49,926 nt of DNA from Bacillus sp. (in: firmicutes) (GCA_031180805.1 JAPSLL010000021.1:13552-63477), one strand, 5' to 3'. Shown: positions 27,544 through 36,226, numbered from the stretch's first letter. Numbers and translations: made by a program. Notes: generated by a model from the letters alone, not told the origin.

Positions 27544-29391
27544 ATGGATCATTCCAAATTAGCAAAGGAAATTTTAACTCTTGTTGGTGGTGAACAAAAT
27601 GTAAACGCTCTAGTTCACTGTACAACAAGGCTACGTTTTAAACTTAAAAATAGAGAAAAAGCAAATAAAGCTATGCTTAAGAAACTACCAAATGTTATTC
27701 AAGTCATGGAAATGGCTGGACAATTTCAAATTGTCATCGGACCAGATGTTAATGAGGTCTATCGTGAAATAATGATGGCAACAAACCTTGATGATGAAAA
27801 AGAAGTGGAAGTACGAGATGATGATAAGGAGAGTTTTTTTAATCGTGCAATAGATGTCATTTCAAGCATTTTTACCCCTTTATTAGGGGCAATGGCAGGT
27901 GTCGGTATATTAAAGGGCTTGCTCATTTTAGCAGTTGACTTTGGTTGGATAGTGAAAGAGGAAGGTACCTATCAAATATTGCACGCTGCAGCAGATAGTT
28001 TATTTTACTTTTTGCCAATCTTGCTTGCGATTACATCAGCACGAAAATTTCGAACGGATCCATATATCTCAGTCGTAATTGCTGGTGCCTTATTGTATCC
28101 GGATTTAATTAGAATTTATAATGAAGGATTGGATATTACATTTTTGGGGCTACCGATTTTTTTAACAAACTATTCAACCTCTGTTATTCCGATTATCATA
28201 GCTGTTTATGTTATGTCAAAAATACAGCCAATTATTAATAAATGGTTTCATTCATCGATTCGAACGTTTTTCACACCATTATTTTTAATCGCGACAATGG
28301 TCCCGTTAACTTTATTAGTTTTTGGCCCTTTTGGAACGATTGTTAGCAAATGGCTAGGTATTAGTTATTCATTTTTATATGAAGGTAGTCCATTTATAGC
28401 AGGAGCAATCGTCGGCTTTTTCTGGCAAATTCTCGTTATTTTTGGTCTTCATTGGGGACTTGTACCAATTGCTGTAAATAATCTATCTCAATTTGGTTTA
28501 GACACGTTTGCTGCGATGCTTACACCGGCAATTTTTGCTCAGGCGGGATCAACCTTAGGAGTTTGGCTGAAAACGCGGAATAAACAAGTGAAGGCTATTT
28601 CAGGTCCAGCTACATTTGCAGGGGTTTTTGGAATTACAGAACCAGCTATATATGGGATTACGTTGCGTTTTAAAAAGCCGTTTATAATCGGATGTATCGG
28701 TGGAGCAGTCGGTGGTGCAATCGTCGGTGTCTCTGGTGCTGCAGCTAATTCAGTAGCAGTTCCTGGACTAACTACCTTACCAGTTTATTTCGGACAAGGC
28801 TTTCCGTTATTTATTATTGGGATTATCATTGCTGTTTTCATTGCAGCAATAGGAACATTTTTATTTGGGTATAGGGATGAAGAAGAAACAGAAGATGAGA
28901 TATTACCTTCTTCCAAAGCAGAGCATGCAGCAATCGAGGATTCAATCATATATAGTCCTTTAGCAGGTGCAGTTATTCCTTTAGAACAAGTTGAAGATGA
29001 AGTGTTTTCTTCTGGTGCGATTGGAAGTGGTGTGGCAATAATTCCGACTAAAGGGAAGCTGTTCTCCCCTGTTAATGGTGTCGTTACATCTATTTTTCCG
29101 TCTAATCACGCGTTTGGAATTACCTCTGATGCAGGGATTGAAATTCTTATTCATATTGGGATGAATACTGTACAACTAGGTGGTAAGGATTTTGACGTAC
29201 AAATAAATAAAGGTGATAAAATTACGAATGGCCAATTATTGGCTACCTTTGATATTAAGAGCATTGTTGATGCCGGATGTTCGATTACAACACCAATTGT
29301 GATCACCAATTCCATGGAATATCTTGATGTAATAAGTAGTGAAGCAGAAAATGTTGAAGTAGGGGAGCGTTTGATTACGATAGTAAAATAG
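27544..29391 (+). CDS. bglP: PTS beta-glucoside-specific EIIBCA permease
   Basis: Imports and phosphorylates an aryl- or beta-glucoside. 615 residues in the order IIB-IIC-IIA. IIB: C26 in HCTTRLRF is the phospho-cysteine. IIC ~105-460: membrane domain with GAMAGVGILKGLL and FGVFGITEPAIYGI-like segments. IIA ~475-615: H537 in ILIHIGMNTVQLGG. ATG 27544 follows TTAGGGGG. It lies 234 bases after the antiterminator. No phospho-beta-glucosidase gene follows in this window, which is unusual for the bgl arrangement. Confidence 0.93.
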   Translation: MDHSKLAKEILTLVGGEQNVNALVHCTTRLRFKLKNREKANKAMLKKLPNVIQVMEMAGQFQIVIGPDVNEVYREIMMATNLDDEKEVEVRDDDKESFFNRAIDVISSIFTPLLGAMAGVGILKGLLILAVDFGWIVKEEGTYQILHAAADSLFYFLPILLAITSARKFRTDPYISVVIAGALLYPDLIRIYNEGLDITFLGLPIFLTNYSTSVIPIIIAVYVMSKIQPIINKWFHSSIRTFFTPLFLIATMVPLTLLVFGPFGTIVSKWLGISYSFLYEGSPFIAGAIVGFFWQILVIFGLHWGLVPIAVNNLSQFGLDTFAAMLTPAIFAQAGSTLGVWLKTRNKQVKAISGPATFAGVFGITEPAIYGITLRFKKPFIIGCIGGAVGGAIVGVSGAAANSVAVPGLTTLPVYFGQGFPLFIIGIIIAVFIAAIGTFLFGYRDEEETEDEILPSSKAEHAAIEDSIIYSPLAGAVIPLEQVEDEVFSSGAIGSGVAIIPTKGKLFSPVNGVVTSIFPSNHAFGITSDAGIEILIHIGMNTVQLGGKDFDVQINKGDKITNGQLLATFDIKSIVDAGCSITTPIVITNSMEYLDVISSEAENVEVGERLITIVK

Positions 29392-29402
29392 TAAAAGCTA
29401 AT

Positions 29403-29442
29403 TTAGTGACAATCTTCATTTTTATAACGAGATTGTCACTAA
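29403..29442. terminator. Bidirectional hairpin between convergent genes
   Basis: TTAGTGACAATCT and AGATTGTCACTAA, a 13-bp perfect stem with a 14-base loop; A/T-rich exits on both strands. Confidence 0.8.
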
Positions 29443-29450
29443 TAAAATGA

Positions 29451-30320
29451 CTACATTACTTTTAATTCGTCAAGCATTTCCTCTACTGCATGTGCAAAGC
29501 CATGTTCTCTATTCGTTTTTGTTGTGTAATTGCATAATTGCTTGATTTCATTATCGGCATTTGCCATTGCAACACCACGTCCAGCCATCGTTAGCATTGA
29601 AACATCGTTATAACTATCCCCAATTGCCATTACATCCTTCATAGCGATATTGAGCGTTTTTGCAAAGTGTTCAAGAGCAGGTCCTTTTTGTGCATCTTTA
29701 TGATTAAATTCTAGATTTGAAAAGCCTGATGAGGTAATGGCTAAGTCTTCCTTATCTTTTAATTGAAGATAAATAGGGTTTAAATTTTCATTTTTTATAG
29801 AAAATGCTAGGATTTTATAGACGATTATATCTTCACGTTCGAATAGTTTATTTATATCTGGAGTAATTTTAATTTCTTCATCCTGAAAACGTTGTAATGC
29901 CATCTCGCGAATTTCTTCTCGGGTAGTAGTTGGGTGGAAAGACATCATAATATCAATCATAACCTGTAAAAAACCTTCACGGCTTTTTGTGAATCCGCCC
30001 TGGTTTGTAAATACTTCAAAATATAAGCCTTCTTTTTCACAAATTGCCTGAATTCTTTTACAGTCTTGTTCCTCTAATGGAGTACTTTTGAGTAATTGAC
30101 CAGCATTGTCATAAATTTTTGCGCCATTTAAACAAATAATAGGAAGATTAAGACCAGCTGCCTCTAAAGGTTTTTTCGCAGCATGATAAGTGCGCCCTGT
30201 AGCGACAACAACTTGTATGCCATGCTCCTCAGCTTTTTTAATAGCTTGAACATTTTCTTCACTAATCTCATGATTTTCGTTTAGTAATGTTCCGTCTAAA
30301 TCAGTCGCTAAGAGTTTCAC
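29451..30320 (-). CDS. HAD-superfamily (Cof type) sugar phosphatase
   Basis: Predicted phosphatase of the Cof/YidA-YkrA subfamily that removes phosphate from sugar phosphates or cofactors. About 289 residues. HAD motif I is LLATDLDGTLLNE, motif II VVVATGRTYH, motif III includes the KGPALEHFAK lysine, and motif IV is IGDSYNDVSML. The C2 cap lies between motifs II and III. GTG 30320 with AAAGGAGG upstream is the start; the longer upstream frame has no ribosome site. It is convergent with the PTS permease, so a link to sugar-phosphate balance is possible but only an inference. Confidence 0.9.
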   Translation of the reverse strand: MKLLATDLDGTLLNENHEISEENVQAIKKAEEHGIQVVVATGRTYHAAKKPLEAAGLNLPIICLNGAKIYDNAGQLLKSTPLEEQDCKRIQAICEKEGLYFEVFTNQGGFTKSREGFLQVMIDIMMSFHPTTTREEIREMALQRFQDEEIKITPDINKLFEREDIIVYKILAFSIKNENLNPIYLQLKDKEDLAITSSGFSNLEFNHKDAQKGPALEHFAKTLNIAMKDVMAIGDSYNDVSMLTMAGRGVAMANADNEIKQLCNYTTKTNREHGFAHAVEEMLDELKVM

Positions 30321-30616
30321 AATGTATCCTCCTTTAAGATAATAAAAATAAATATCTAGAATAGTAAGCAAAAAAATTATATACTGAGTTAATATATGAA
30401 ACAATTAATCTTATTTTTAGTATACACTTCATTGATTTTTTACGATAGTGAAGTATGTATAGCTTCCTTTAATTTTATGTAAATTTTTTCTGTACTAGAA
30501 GGCAACTTGAATATTTGCAAAAACAATGACAATATGGTGTAATGGGTCATATACTTTTTATACCTTACTATATAAAATATAAAGGGCAATAAAATTTATT
30601 GAACAGGAAGATTCAG

Positions 30617-31546
30617 ATGAAAATTGATTTAACATATAAAGAAAAGCTGCTTAAGATATTAACAGAAGATCAGATTAAATTTTTTGAACCATTAAAAAAG
30701 CATACGTACACAAGATTAGGGGGAGAAACTGATGTGTTTGCTACCCCAACAACGTATGATCAATTAGAAAAGATTATCAAACTTTCGAAGGAATACGGAG
30801 TTCCTGTTACATTGATTGGTAACGGGTCTAATTTAATTGTAAAAGATAAGGGGATTCGTGGATTAACAATAAGTCTTGTGGCAATGCGAGAAATAAGAGC
30901 AGAAAACAACACAATTTATGCACAATCAGGTGCTGCAATTATTGATGTGTCAAGATATGCGTTAGCGAAAAATTTATCTGGCCTAGAGTTTGCCTGCGGG
31001 ATACCTGGAACTGTTGGCGGAGCACTGTATATGAATGCTGGAGCGTATGGTGGACAGATTTCAGATGTTTTAAAAAGTGCGTTGCTTATGAATGATGAAG
31101 GTGAGAGATTTACTTTATCAAATGAGGAACTTTCATTAGAATACAGAAAAAGTATTATTTCAAAAAAGAATTATATTGTACTAGAGGCTGAATTTAGTCT
31201 TGAGGAAGCAAGCTATGAGAAAATAAAAGCGAAGATGGATGAGAATACTTTCCTTAGAGAGAGTAAACAGCCATTGGAGTATCCATCATGTGGTAGTGTA
31301 TTTAAACGACCTCCCGGCTATTTTGCTGGCAAGCTTATCCAGGATTGTGGTCTACAAGGACTAAGAATTGGTGGTGCCGAGGTTTCTACGAAGCATGCTG
31401 GATTCATCGTGAATGTTGACAATGCGACTGCAAAGGATTATACCGATTTGATTAGCATTATCCAAAAGACGGTAAAAGAGAAATTTGCCGTAGATTTAGA
31501 AACAGAGGTAATGATTATTGGCCAAGATGAGAGCGATGCTGATTGA
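30617..31546 (+). CDS. murB: UDP-N-acetylenolpyruvoylglucosamine reductase
   Basis: FAD-dependent reduction of UDP-GlcNAc-enolpyruvate to UDP-MurNAc, an early peptidoglycan step. 309 residues, in the range of type II MurB. FAD-binding signatures: VTLIGNGSNLIV and FACGIPGTVGGALYMNAGAYG. The catalytic Ser is in YPSCGSVFKRP, and a Glu at the C-terminus in LETEVMIIG. ATG 30617 follows AGGAAG. Stands apart from mur/fts genes, as a second or relocated copy would; whether another copy exists cannot be told here. Confidence 0.93.
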   Translation: MKIDLTYKEKLLKILTEDQIKFFEPLKKHTYTRLGGETDVFATPTTYDQLEKIIKLSKEYGVPVTLIGNGSNLIVKDKGIRGLTISLVAMREIRAENNTIYAQSGAAIIDVSRYALAKNLSGLEFACGIPGTVGGALYMNAGAYGGQISDVLKSALLMNDEGERFTLSNEELSLEYRKSIISKKNYIVLEAEFSLEEASYEKIKAKMDENTFLRESKQPLEYPSCGSVFKRPPGYFAGKLIQDCGLQGLRIGGAEVSTKHAGFIVNVDNATAKDYTDLISIIQKTVKEKFAVDLETEVMIIGQDESDAD

Positions 31547-31620
31547 TCGTTTTTCATTAATTTGAGCCATTGCAATAAATTGCTGTTTAAAAAATTCCAT
31601 GAAGTAAGGAGGTAAGGCAG

Positions 31621-31869
31621 ATGGGAATCGTTGTCGTTGAAATATGTGATGGTAGCTTAATTAATGAGCTTGATATCGAAAGCATTTTGGAAGCACAATA
31701 TCCAGAAGTGGCAGTGATTGAAAGTAGCTGCCTTTCCTTTTGTGGAATGTGTGCAAAGAGACCATATGCAATTGTAAACGGAAAACGAATTTTTGCTAAA
31801 ACATCAGAAGAATGCTTGGCATTAATTAAAGAACAAATCGAAACTGAGTTGGCCGAGTATTCATTGTAA
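31621..31869 (+). CDS. yuzB: YuzB family protein (DUF1450)
   Basis: 82-residue cytosolic protein with the family motif SSCLSFCGMCAKRPYAIVNG, a C-x3-C-x2-C cluster that could bind metal or an iron-sulfur cluster. The function is unknown in all species I know. It begins MGIVVVEICDGS, giving a fourth conserved Cys near residue 9. ATG 31621 follows AAGGAGGTAAGGC. Located 74 bases after murB on the same strand with no terminator seen between, so they may share a transcript. Confidence 0.88.
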   Translation: MGIVVVEICDGSLINELDIESILEAQYPEVAVIESSCLSFCGMCAKRPYAIVNGKRIFAKTSEECLALIKEQIETELAEYSL

Positions 31870-32324
31870 TAATATTGACTTATTAATAGGTGAGAAATCG
31901 CACTAAGTTTTTAAGGGAGGACATACTCCTTAGCCAGAAGATGCGTTAGGGGATAAATGCTCTATTTTGGAGCTAGTCATTCTAAAAAGCGGAGAGTTGG
32001 TATACTACAAATTATATTTAGATTAAGAACGGTTAGTGTAATTTCAGTTAGAAATCGGACTTAAATAGGTGGATATGAAAAAACGTGTTGCGACAGTATT
32101 CCTCAATGAAACTGTCTATTTGCCATGACTACTCGAGATGAATTAACAAGTCTAATATAATTTCAATTAAAGGCTATTTAGCTGTAACATTTTAATAAGT
32201 TCGTTCGAATTGTTTACAAGAAAATACTGCATGGAGTTGGTGGTTACCTCAAAAAGTAAGGGCAAAAAAGCTAACCTTCGGGGTCTGTACCTGTTCCATG
32301 CGGTTTTCCTTTATCATTTTAAAA
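31870..32324. other. Gene-free region
   Basis: 455 bases with short open frames only. One frame from 32210 reaches 78 codons, but it lacks a clear ribosome site and overlaps the end of the next minus-strand gene; I take it as chance. I see no convincing hairpin or operator. Confidence 0.4.
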
Positions 32325-32651
32325 TTATCCTTCAAATAGATAATCCCTCTCAACTTTACAAATTCGAACTTGGTAACTTTTATACCATTCTTGTTTACCC
32401 TTATCCTGCGCAATTTTATGGGCGGAATTTTCCTTCCAATTTTTAACGTCTTCTAACGATTTCCAATAAGAAACTGTAATACCTAGCTTGTTATCCCTTG
32501 CACTTTCCATACCTAAAAATCCTTGTTGCTGTGAAGCTAGCTTTTCCATTGCTTCTGACATTTTTCCATACCCATTATCCCCTTCTGTTCTTTGGGAAGT
32601 AAAGATTACTGCATAATAGGGTGGTTGGGGTTTAGTGATTTTTTCGTCCAT
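32325..32651 (-). CDS. Antibiotic biosynthesis monooxygenase (ABM)-domain protein
   Basis: 108-residue ferredoxin-like alpha-beta protein of the YqjZ/ABM group. Recognisable parts: YYAVIFTSQR strand, EAMEKLASQQQGFLGMESAR (helix and core Gly), ITVSYWKSLEDVKNWKE with the family W, then W-Y-K-S-Y-Q-V-R. Such dimers act as small monooxygenases or heme-related enzymes; the substrate here is unknown. ATG 32651 has GGAGGG seven bases upstream; the longer frame to 32726 has no site. Isolated gene. Confidence 0.85.
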   Translation of the reverse strand: MDEKITKPQPPYYAVIFTSQRTEGDNGYGKMSEAMEKLASQQQGFLGMESARDNKLGITVSYWKSLEDVKNWKENSAHKIAQDKGKQEWYKSYQVRICKVERDYLFEG

Positions 32652-32726
32652 TAATAATCCCTCCATTTGGTATATGATGGAAACAGGTGATAATAAGTGG
32701 TTGTGAATATGATGATTTAAGAACAA

Positions 32727-33194
32727 CTTCCTTTATATAATTATAAATTACTAGTGGCAAAAGGAAATTACAACACCTTTTATTTTTATATGATATATTT
32801 TATATATTATCGGTTTTTCGCTTCCTTTAATTTGAGGAAATAGATGTTCATATTGGATCTCAGTTTGAAACAGTTTATAGTTTGATTAAGTTTATATTTT
32901 AGAGGATTAACGTTAATTTTGTTGAAGTTGTCATACCTTCGATTTAGATTATTAGAGGAAATATATAATCAATATACATAGAATATCTATATATTTAATA
33001 CTATGATAATAACTAATTTTTGAAATGGGTATATCCATTTAACTTGCTAATTGACATAGGGCATTTTATTAGTGAAAATACAGAAAAATATACATAGAAT
33101 TACTAGGTAAAATGAGATATAATTTAAGGGACTAAGGGAAGGTTAAATAGTTTCATTTAACTAACTGAATTAAAAAAAGATTAGAGGGAAATGT
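32727..33194. other. AT-rich intergenic region
   Basis: Very AT-rich, no gene found. It holds a possible -10 TATAAT at 33118 upstream of the small membrane protein gene, and a 14-base sequence AATATACATAGAAT repeated at 32971 and 33087, which may be chance in such sequence. Confidence 0.35.
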
Positions 33195-33542
33195 ATGACG
33201 TTTACTAGTTTAATTATGTTGTTTGTTTTAGTTTTAGCTTTTCTTTTCATTGTAGTAGGTGTTACTTTATATAAGAAAAAGAAAACAAGAAATAAACCAA
33301 GCATTCTCGGAGTTTGTTCACTTGTACTACAACTATTACTGTTTGTTTTATTCTTTAGTGGAATCATAGCAAAATTTAATGAAACATTAGCTACTATTTA
33401 TTGGTTGGGTACGATTATTTTTGGTCTCGTTGTTGGAGTAATAGAAATAAAAAGGAATATATTTATATCTTTAGCAAGTATTTTTTTGAGCATATTATTA
33501 GCGATACTAATGTTTCTAATGCTACTAATTACCTCAATGTAG
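33195..33542 (+). CDS. Small integral membrane protein
   Basis: I do not recognise the family. 115 residues with four predicted membrane helices: ~5-25, ~38-60, ~67-85 and ~89-113. A basic loop KKKKTRNK between helices 1 and 2 suggests that this side faces the cytoplasm. No catalytic motif. ATG 33195 follows AGAGGGAA. It stands alone, with long intergenic stretches on both sides. Confidence 0.6.
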   Translation: MTFTSLIMLFVLVLAFLFIVVGVTLYKKKKTRNKPSILGVCSLVLQLLLFVLFFSGIIAKFNETLATIYWLGTIIFGLVVGVIEIKRNIFISLASIFLSILLAILMFLMLLITSM

Positions 33543-33826
33543 CTCAGCTCAATATTGATAACCTTTCCACCTATCGAAGGAGATCGCGCTTTTACCTATA
33601 TTGAAGTGGAGTAGCTGAGAGTGATAAGTTGGTCGAATAGCATATGAGTGAAATATTATAGAAAACAATAAGTTGAGCGGCGAATAAGAATCGTCGACGT
33701 CTCCTCCTATCCATAAGAGGAATAGGAGCTTGGAAACATTCTGTTTTGAGGTTCGAAGATGTAGCGATTTTATATTTTAAACAAGTGAAGCCTCTCCGAA
33801 AAAGATGAAAAACTAGTAGAAATCGT
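33543..33826. other. Intergenic, no gene seen
   Basis: Short frames only. CTCCTATCC and GGAATAGGAG at 33702-33728 could form a weak hairpin without a T tract. Confidence 0.35.
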
Positions 33827-33855
33827 TTCAAATGGATAGTGGATTTCGCTATAAT
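33827..33855 (+). promoter_or_regulatory. Sigma-A promoter of the leader-CD3324 unit
   Basis: TTCAAA (33827-33832), 17 bases, TATAAT (33850-33855). The transcript would begin near 33862, leaving a leader of about 190 bases before the CD3324-type gene. Confidence 0.65.
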
Positions 33856-33880
33856 GATAAATTAAAGGGGGTGCTTACAG

Positions 33881-33973
33881 ATGGAGAATCATTTAAGATT
33901 GTCTAGGTCTTCTTCCACTCATGCAAAGCCTATTATTGGAAAGGCGATACTTTGCATGGGGCGAAACATTTAA
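33881..33973 (+). CDS. Possible 30-residue leader peptide
   Basis: ATG 33881 is preceded by AAAGGGGGTG and opens a 31-codon frame starting MENHLRLSRSSSTH and ending CMGRNI. It lies inside the leader of the CD3324-type gene and overlaps the first stem-loop. No homology recognised. Its value is as a possible translation-coupled sensor; it may be noncoding. Confidence 0.4.
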   Translation: MENHLRLSRSSSTHAKPIIGKAILCMGRNI

Positions 33974-34039
33974 TTTTATCGCTGAACAAGCTTTTCTAAT
34001 ATTTTGGCTTTGCACCTTATTTAAAAAAATCAAATAAGG
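33920..34039 (+). promoter_or_regulatory. Structured leader with alternative hairpins
   Basis: Stem A: CATGCAAAG (33920-33928)/CTTTGCATG (33950-33958). Stem B: CCTTATTT (34015-34022)/AAATAAGG (34032-34039), which covers AAGGGG, the ribosome site of the TTG start at 34051. Competing stem C: GCAAAGCC (33923-33930) pairs perfectly with GGCTTTGC (34006-34013), excluding A and lying directly before B. Confidence 0.5.
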
Positions 34040-34050
34040 GGCGGGCAAAA

Positions 34051-34320
34051 TTGAAATATATTAATGCAACGAAAGTTTTACCCGAAAAGCTAATTGTGGA
34101 AATCCAAAAATATGTTCAGGGGGAAACCCTTTACATTCCTAAGCAAGAAACGGAGTATCGGAAGTGGGGAACTTCAAGTGGCGGGAGACAGCTGCTTGAT
34201 CGCCGGAATGCTGCGATAAAAAAATCCTTTTGTAGTGGTACTAGTATTCAGCAACTTGCTAAGGAATATTATCTTTCAACGGAAACTATTAAGAAAATTG
34301 TTTATTCACATAAAAAATAG
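34051..34320 (+). CDS. CD3324-family helix-turn-helix protein
   Basis: 89 residues resembling the Mor-like CD3324 family: begins MKYINATKVLPEKLIVEIQ then KYVQGETLYIPK, a basic linker EYRKWGTSSGGRQ, and a C-terminal helix-turn-helix SIQQLAKEYYLSTETIKKIV. Probably a small DNA-binding protein; its target is unknown. TTG 34051 has AAGGGG nine bases upstream, partly buried in a predicted hairpin, so its translation may be regulated. The stop is followed after three bases by the dispersed palindrome copy 2. Confidence 0.82.
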   Translation: MKYINATKVLPEKLIVEIQKYVQGETLYIPKQETEYRKWGTSSGGRQLLDRRNAAIKKSFCSGTSIQQLAKEYYLSTETIKKIVYSHKK

Positions 34321-34323
34321 AAC

Positions 34324-34447
34324 AACTAGGGTGGCTCAAAACCATAGGTTCAGACCCCTCAAACACAATATATAGGCTAATGATGTTGTTAGTTACTATA
34401 TACCGGTGTTTGTTGGAGGGGGCAGCTCCTTTTGAGTCACCCTTGTT
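34324..34447. repeat. Dispersed ~125-bp imperfect palindrome, copy 2 (inverted)
   Basis: Ends AACTAGGGTGGCTCAAAA (34324-34341) and TTTTGAGTCACCCTTGTT (34430-34447). Its reverse complement matches copy 1 at 15571-15699 along nearly its whole length, including ACACCGGTATATAGTA and CTATATATTGTGTTT. Again placed right after a stop codon. Confidence 0.85.
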
Positions 34448-34548
34448 TATGTAAAAAACGTTTCTAAGTCATTTTCTCTATTTTAGAAGCTTGCTGCATT
34501 CTTTAAAATAAGCGTAAAGAGATGTTAGCATGCAAGGAGAGTTATGTA

Positions 34549-35199
34549 ATGACAGATAAATTCATTAAAAATGAACAGTTCAATTTTATTAAAAAACAAA
34601 TTGCTATTATTAAGGATACTGCCAAAAAGAATGTACCACCTAGTATTTTGGCGGCTGAAATCGATTTAGCAAATGCTAAAATCATGGATCTTATTCCAAA
34701 TGCATCATTGGAGCAGCAAAAATTGTTAGATCTCTCTAAATTAAAGACTGACGACGAGTATGAGCGATATATCGAGCAGTTATCAACCTGTTTGCTACCT
34801 TTTCCTAAAATTACCGAGCAGCAACTGAAAAAAATGTTTCCGAAGAGTAAGAAATTAAAGCTACCTGATATAGCAAAAATAGACCATAATAAGCTAACGT
34901 ATTTAAGCTGGAACGATTTAAGATCAAATAAAAAATTTATCGTGTACGAGTTAGATGGAAAAATGGTCGGCATTGAATGTAAATTTACACCGACAAATAA
35001 AAAAAATATTTGTTCTATCTGCAATTCTTTGAGTGAGATTGCTTATTTTTCCACCATAGTAAAAACAAAAAAAACGAAAAACCCGGATTATTACAAATCC
35101 ATCGGAAATCTTATTTGCTCGGATAGTAGTGAATGCAATAAAAAAATAACAAATGCTGAATATTTAACAGCTGTTATAAAGGAGTCATTAGGAATGTGA
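34549..35199 (+). CDS. FusB-like EF-G-binding protein
   Basis: About 216 residues, the size of FusB/FusC (~213). Family signs: an N-terminal helical bundle, LPFPKITEQQLKKMFPKSKK then LTYLSWNDLRSNKKFIVYE, and a C-terminal four-cysteine zinc finger with CSIC near residue 155 and C-S-D-S-S-E-C-N near 193. FusB proteins bind elongation factor G and release it from the ribosome, which protects against fusidic acid; chromosomal homologues may rescue stalled post-translocation ribosomes. ATG 34549 with AAGGAGAG nine bases upstream is the start. Followed by a long palindrome. Confidence 0.85.
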   Translation: MTDKFIKNEQFNFIKKQIAIIKDTAKKNVPPSILAAEIDLANAKIMDLIPNASLEQQKLLDLSKLKTDDEYERYIEQLSTCLLPFPKITEQQLKKMFPKSKKLKLPDIAKIDHNKLTYLSWNDLRSNKKFIVYELDGKMVGIECKFTPTNKKNICSICNSLSEIAYFSTIVKTKKTKNPDYYKSIGNLICSDSSECNKKITNAEYLTAVIKESLGM

Positions 35200-35238
35200 A
35201 TCCTTCACATCGTATTACTTGAGTACAAAAAGCTAAAC

Positions 35239-35332
35239 AAAAAGGGCCAGTCCAGTCAGACAAAGAAAATAAGATTTTATAACATAATTATAAATCTTTA
35301 TTTTCTGTGTTTGAAAAGGACTGCCCTTTTTT
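35239..35332 (+). terminator. 94-bp long imperfect palindrome, terminator
   Basis: Outer arms AAAAAGGGCCAGTCC and GGACTGCCCTTTTTT; inner arms AAAGAAAATAAGATTTTATA and TATAAATCTTTATTTTCT. It can fold almost end to end. Works as a terminator for the FusB-like gene and may be a mobile palindromic repeat. Confidence 0.75.
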
Positions 35333-35459
35333 AACGAAAACTTTTATATTTGAACATTTTCGCGCTACATTAGGTGATTTTCTAATACAGGAACTTATTT
35401 GTGAGCCAAATCATGATAGGTTGCACTTTTTCCGAGGAGACTAACGTTTATACAAACAA

Positions 35460-36092
35460 TTAACCGAACTTTAATAAAAATTTACAATGATTATCCCCTT
35501 CTGTTCGACAGCATGTTCGATTAATCTGCTCGATACCAAGTACTTGTTTGAACATATCTGTCTCACATTTGCAGGCAATCTTGAAATCTTTAGCAACTGA
35601 TAAGATTGGACAATTGTATTCTGTGATTTCGTACGTGTCATCATCAATTTTTGCTAGATCAGCCATATAGCCTTTTTCGTTCTGGATACTGACGATTTCC
35701 TGAAGTTTCTCAGTTGCTGTATCCTTTCGTTGAACTCTTTGTGAATATTCATCTATAAGACGTGATTCTCTTTTTTTAAATAATTGCTGAACAACTTCTT
35801 CCCCATGTATTTCTTTAATATCGTGAAGAAACTCTAAACTAATTCCTTCATAGTTTTTAGGGAAATATTCCTCTGCTTTATCTGATAAGGAGTACGTTTG
35901 TAATGGTCTCCCCATCGGTTGCTTTACTTCCTTTGTTTTGATGAGGCCATCTTTTTCAAGACTTATTAGATGCTTTCTAACGGCCATATGTGTGATATCT
36001 AAATGATTTGTTAATTCATTAACAGTTAACGATACTTCTTTTTTTAGTAATTGAAGGATACGGTCCTTCGTGCTTGATTGTGAATGATTCAT
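35460..36092 (-). CDS. Cys-rich winged-helix regulator (COG2345/SufR-like)
   Basis: 210 residues. Winged helix ~8-75: VNELTNHLDITHMAVRKHLI then KQPMGRPLQTYSL wing. Helical linker ~90-130. The C-terminal sensor has four candidate metal or iron-sulfur ligands, in YNCPIL, CKCETD, TCCRT and NHCKF, as in SufR-type regulators. Probably represses itself and the divergent sodA through two matching palindromes in the 215-base gap. A redox-sensing role is inferred from the Cys pattern and the SOD neighbour. ATG 36092 follows GGAGGTG. Confidence 0.82.
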   Translation of the reverse strand: MNHSQSSTKDRILQLLKKEVSLTVNELTNHLDITHMAVRKHLISLEKDGLIKTKEVKQPMGRPLQTYSLSDKAEEYFPKNYEGISLEFLHDIKEIHGEEVVQQLFKKRESRLIDEYSQRVQRKDTATEKLQEIVSIQNEKGYMADLAKIDDDTYEITEYNCPILSVAKDFKIACKCETDMFKQVLGIEQINRTCCRTEGDNHCKFLLKFG

Positions 36093-36142
36093 ATGTTCAC
36101 CTCCAAAATAAGAATGTGGAGAAAGTATTTAATTAATAAATA

Positions 36143-36162
36143 ATTATACCATAAAGTATAAA
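36143..36162. promoter_or_regulatory. Operator palindrome near the regulator gene
   Basis: ATTATACC-ATAA-AGTATAAA, an imperfect version of the palindrome at 36268. It lies 51 bases upstream of the regulator start, probably in its promoter. Confidence 0.6.
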
Positions 36163-36226
36163 ATGTTTGGAGAGAGAAGAGTTGAATAAACTATTCAAAA
36201 TAAGTTATTTTTTTTTAGCAATTTCA

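Noticed and set aside
32210-32446. 78-codon plus-strand frame
   Set aside because: No ribosome site, no recognisable domain, and it overlaps the end of the ABM-domain gene.
32971-33100. AATATACATAGAAT repeated twice
   Set aside because: The region is extremely AT-rich and there is no symmetry or further copy, so it is likely chance.
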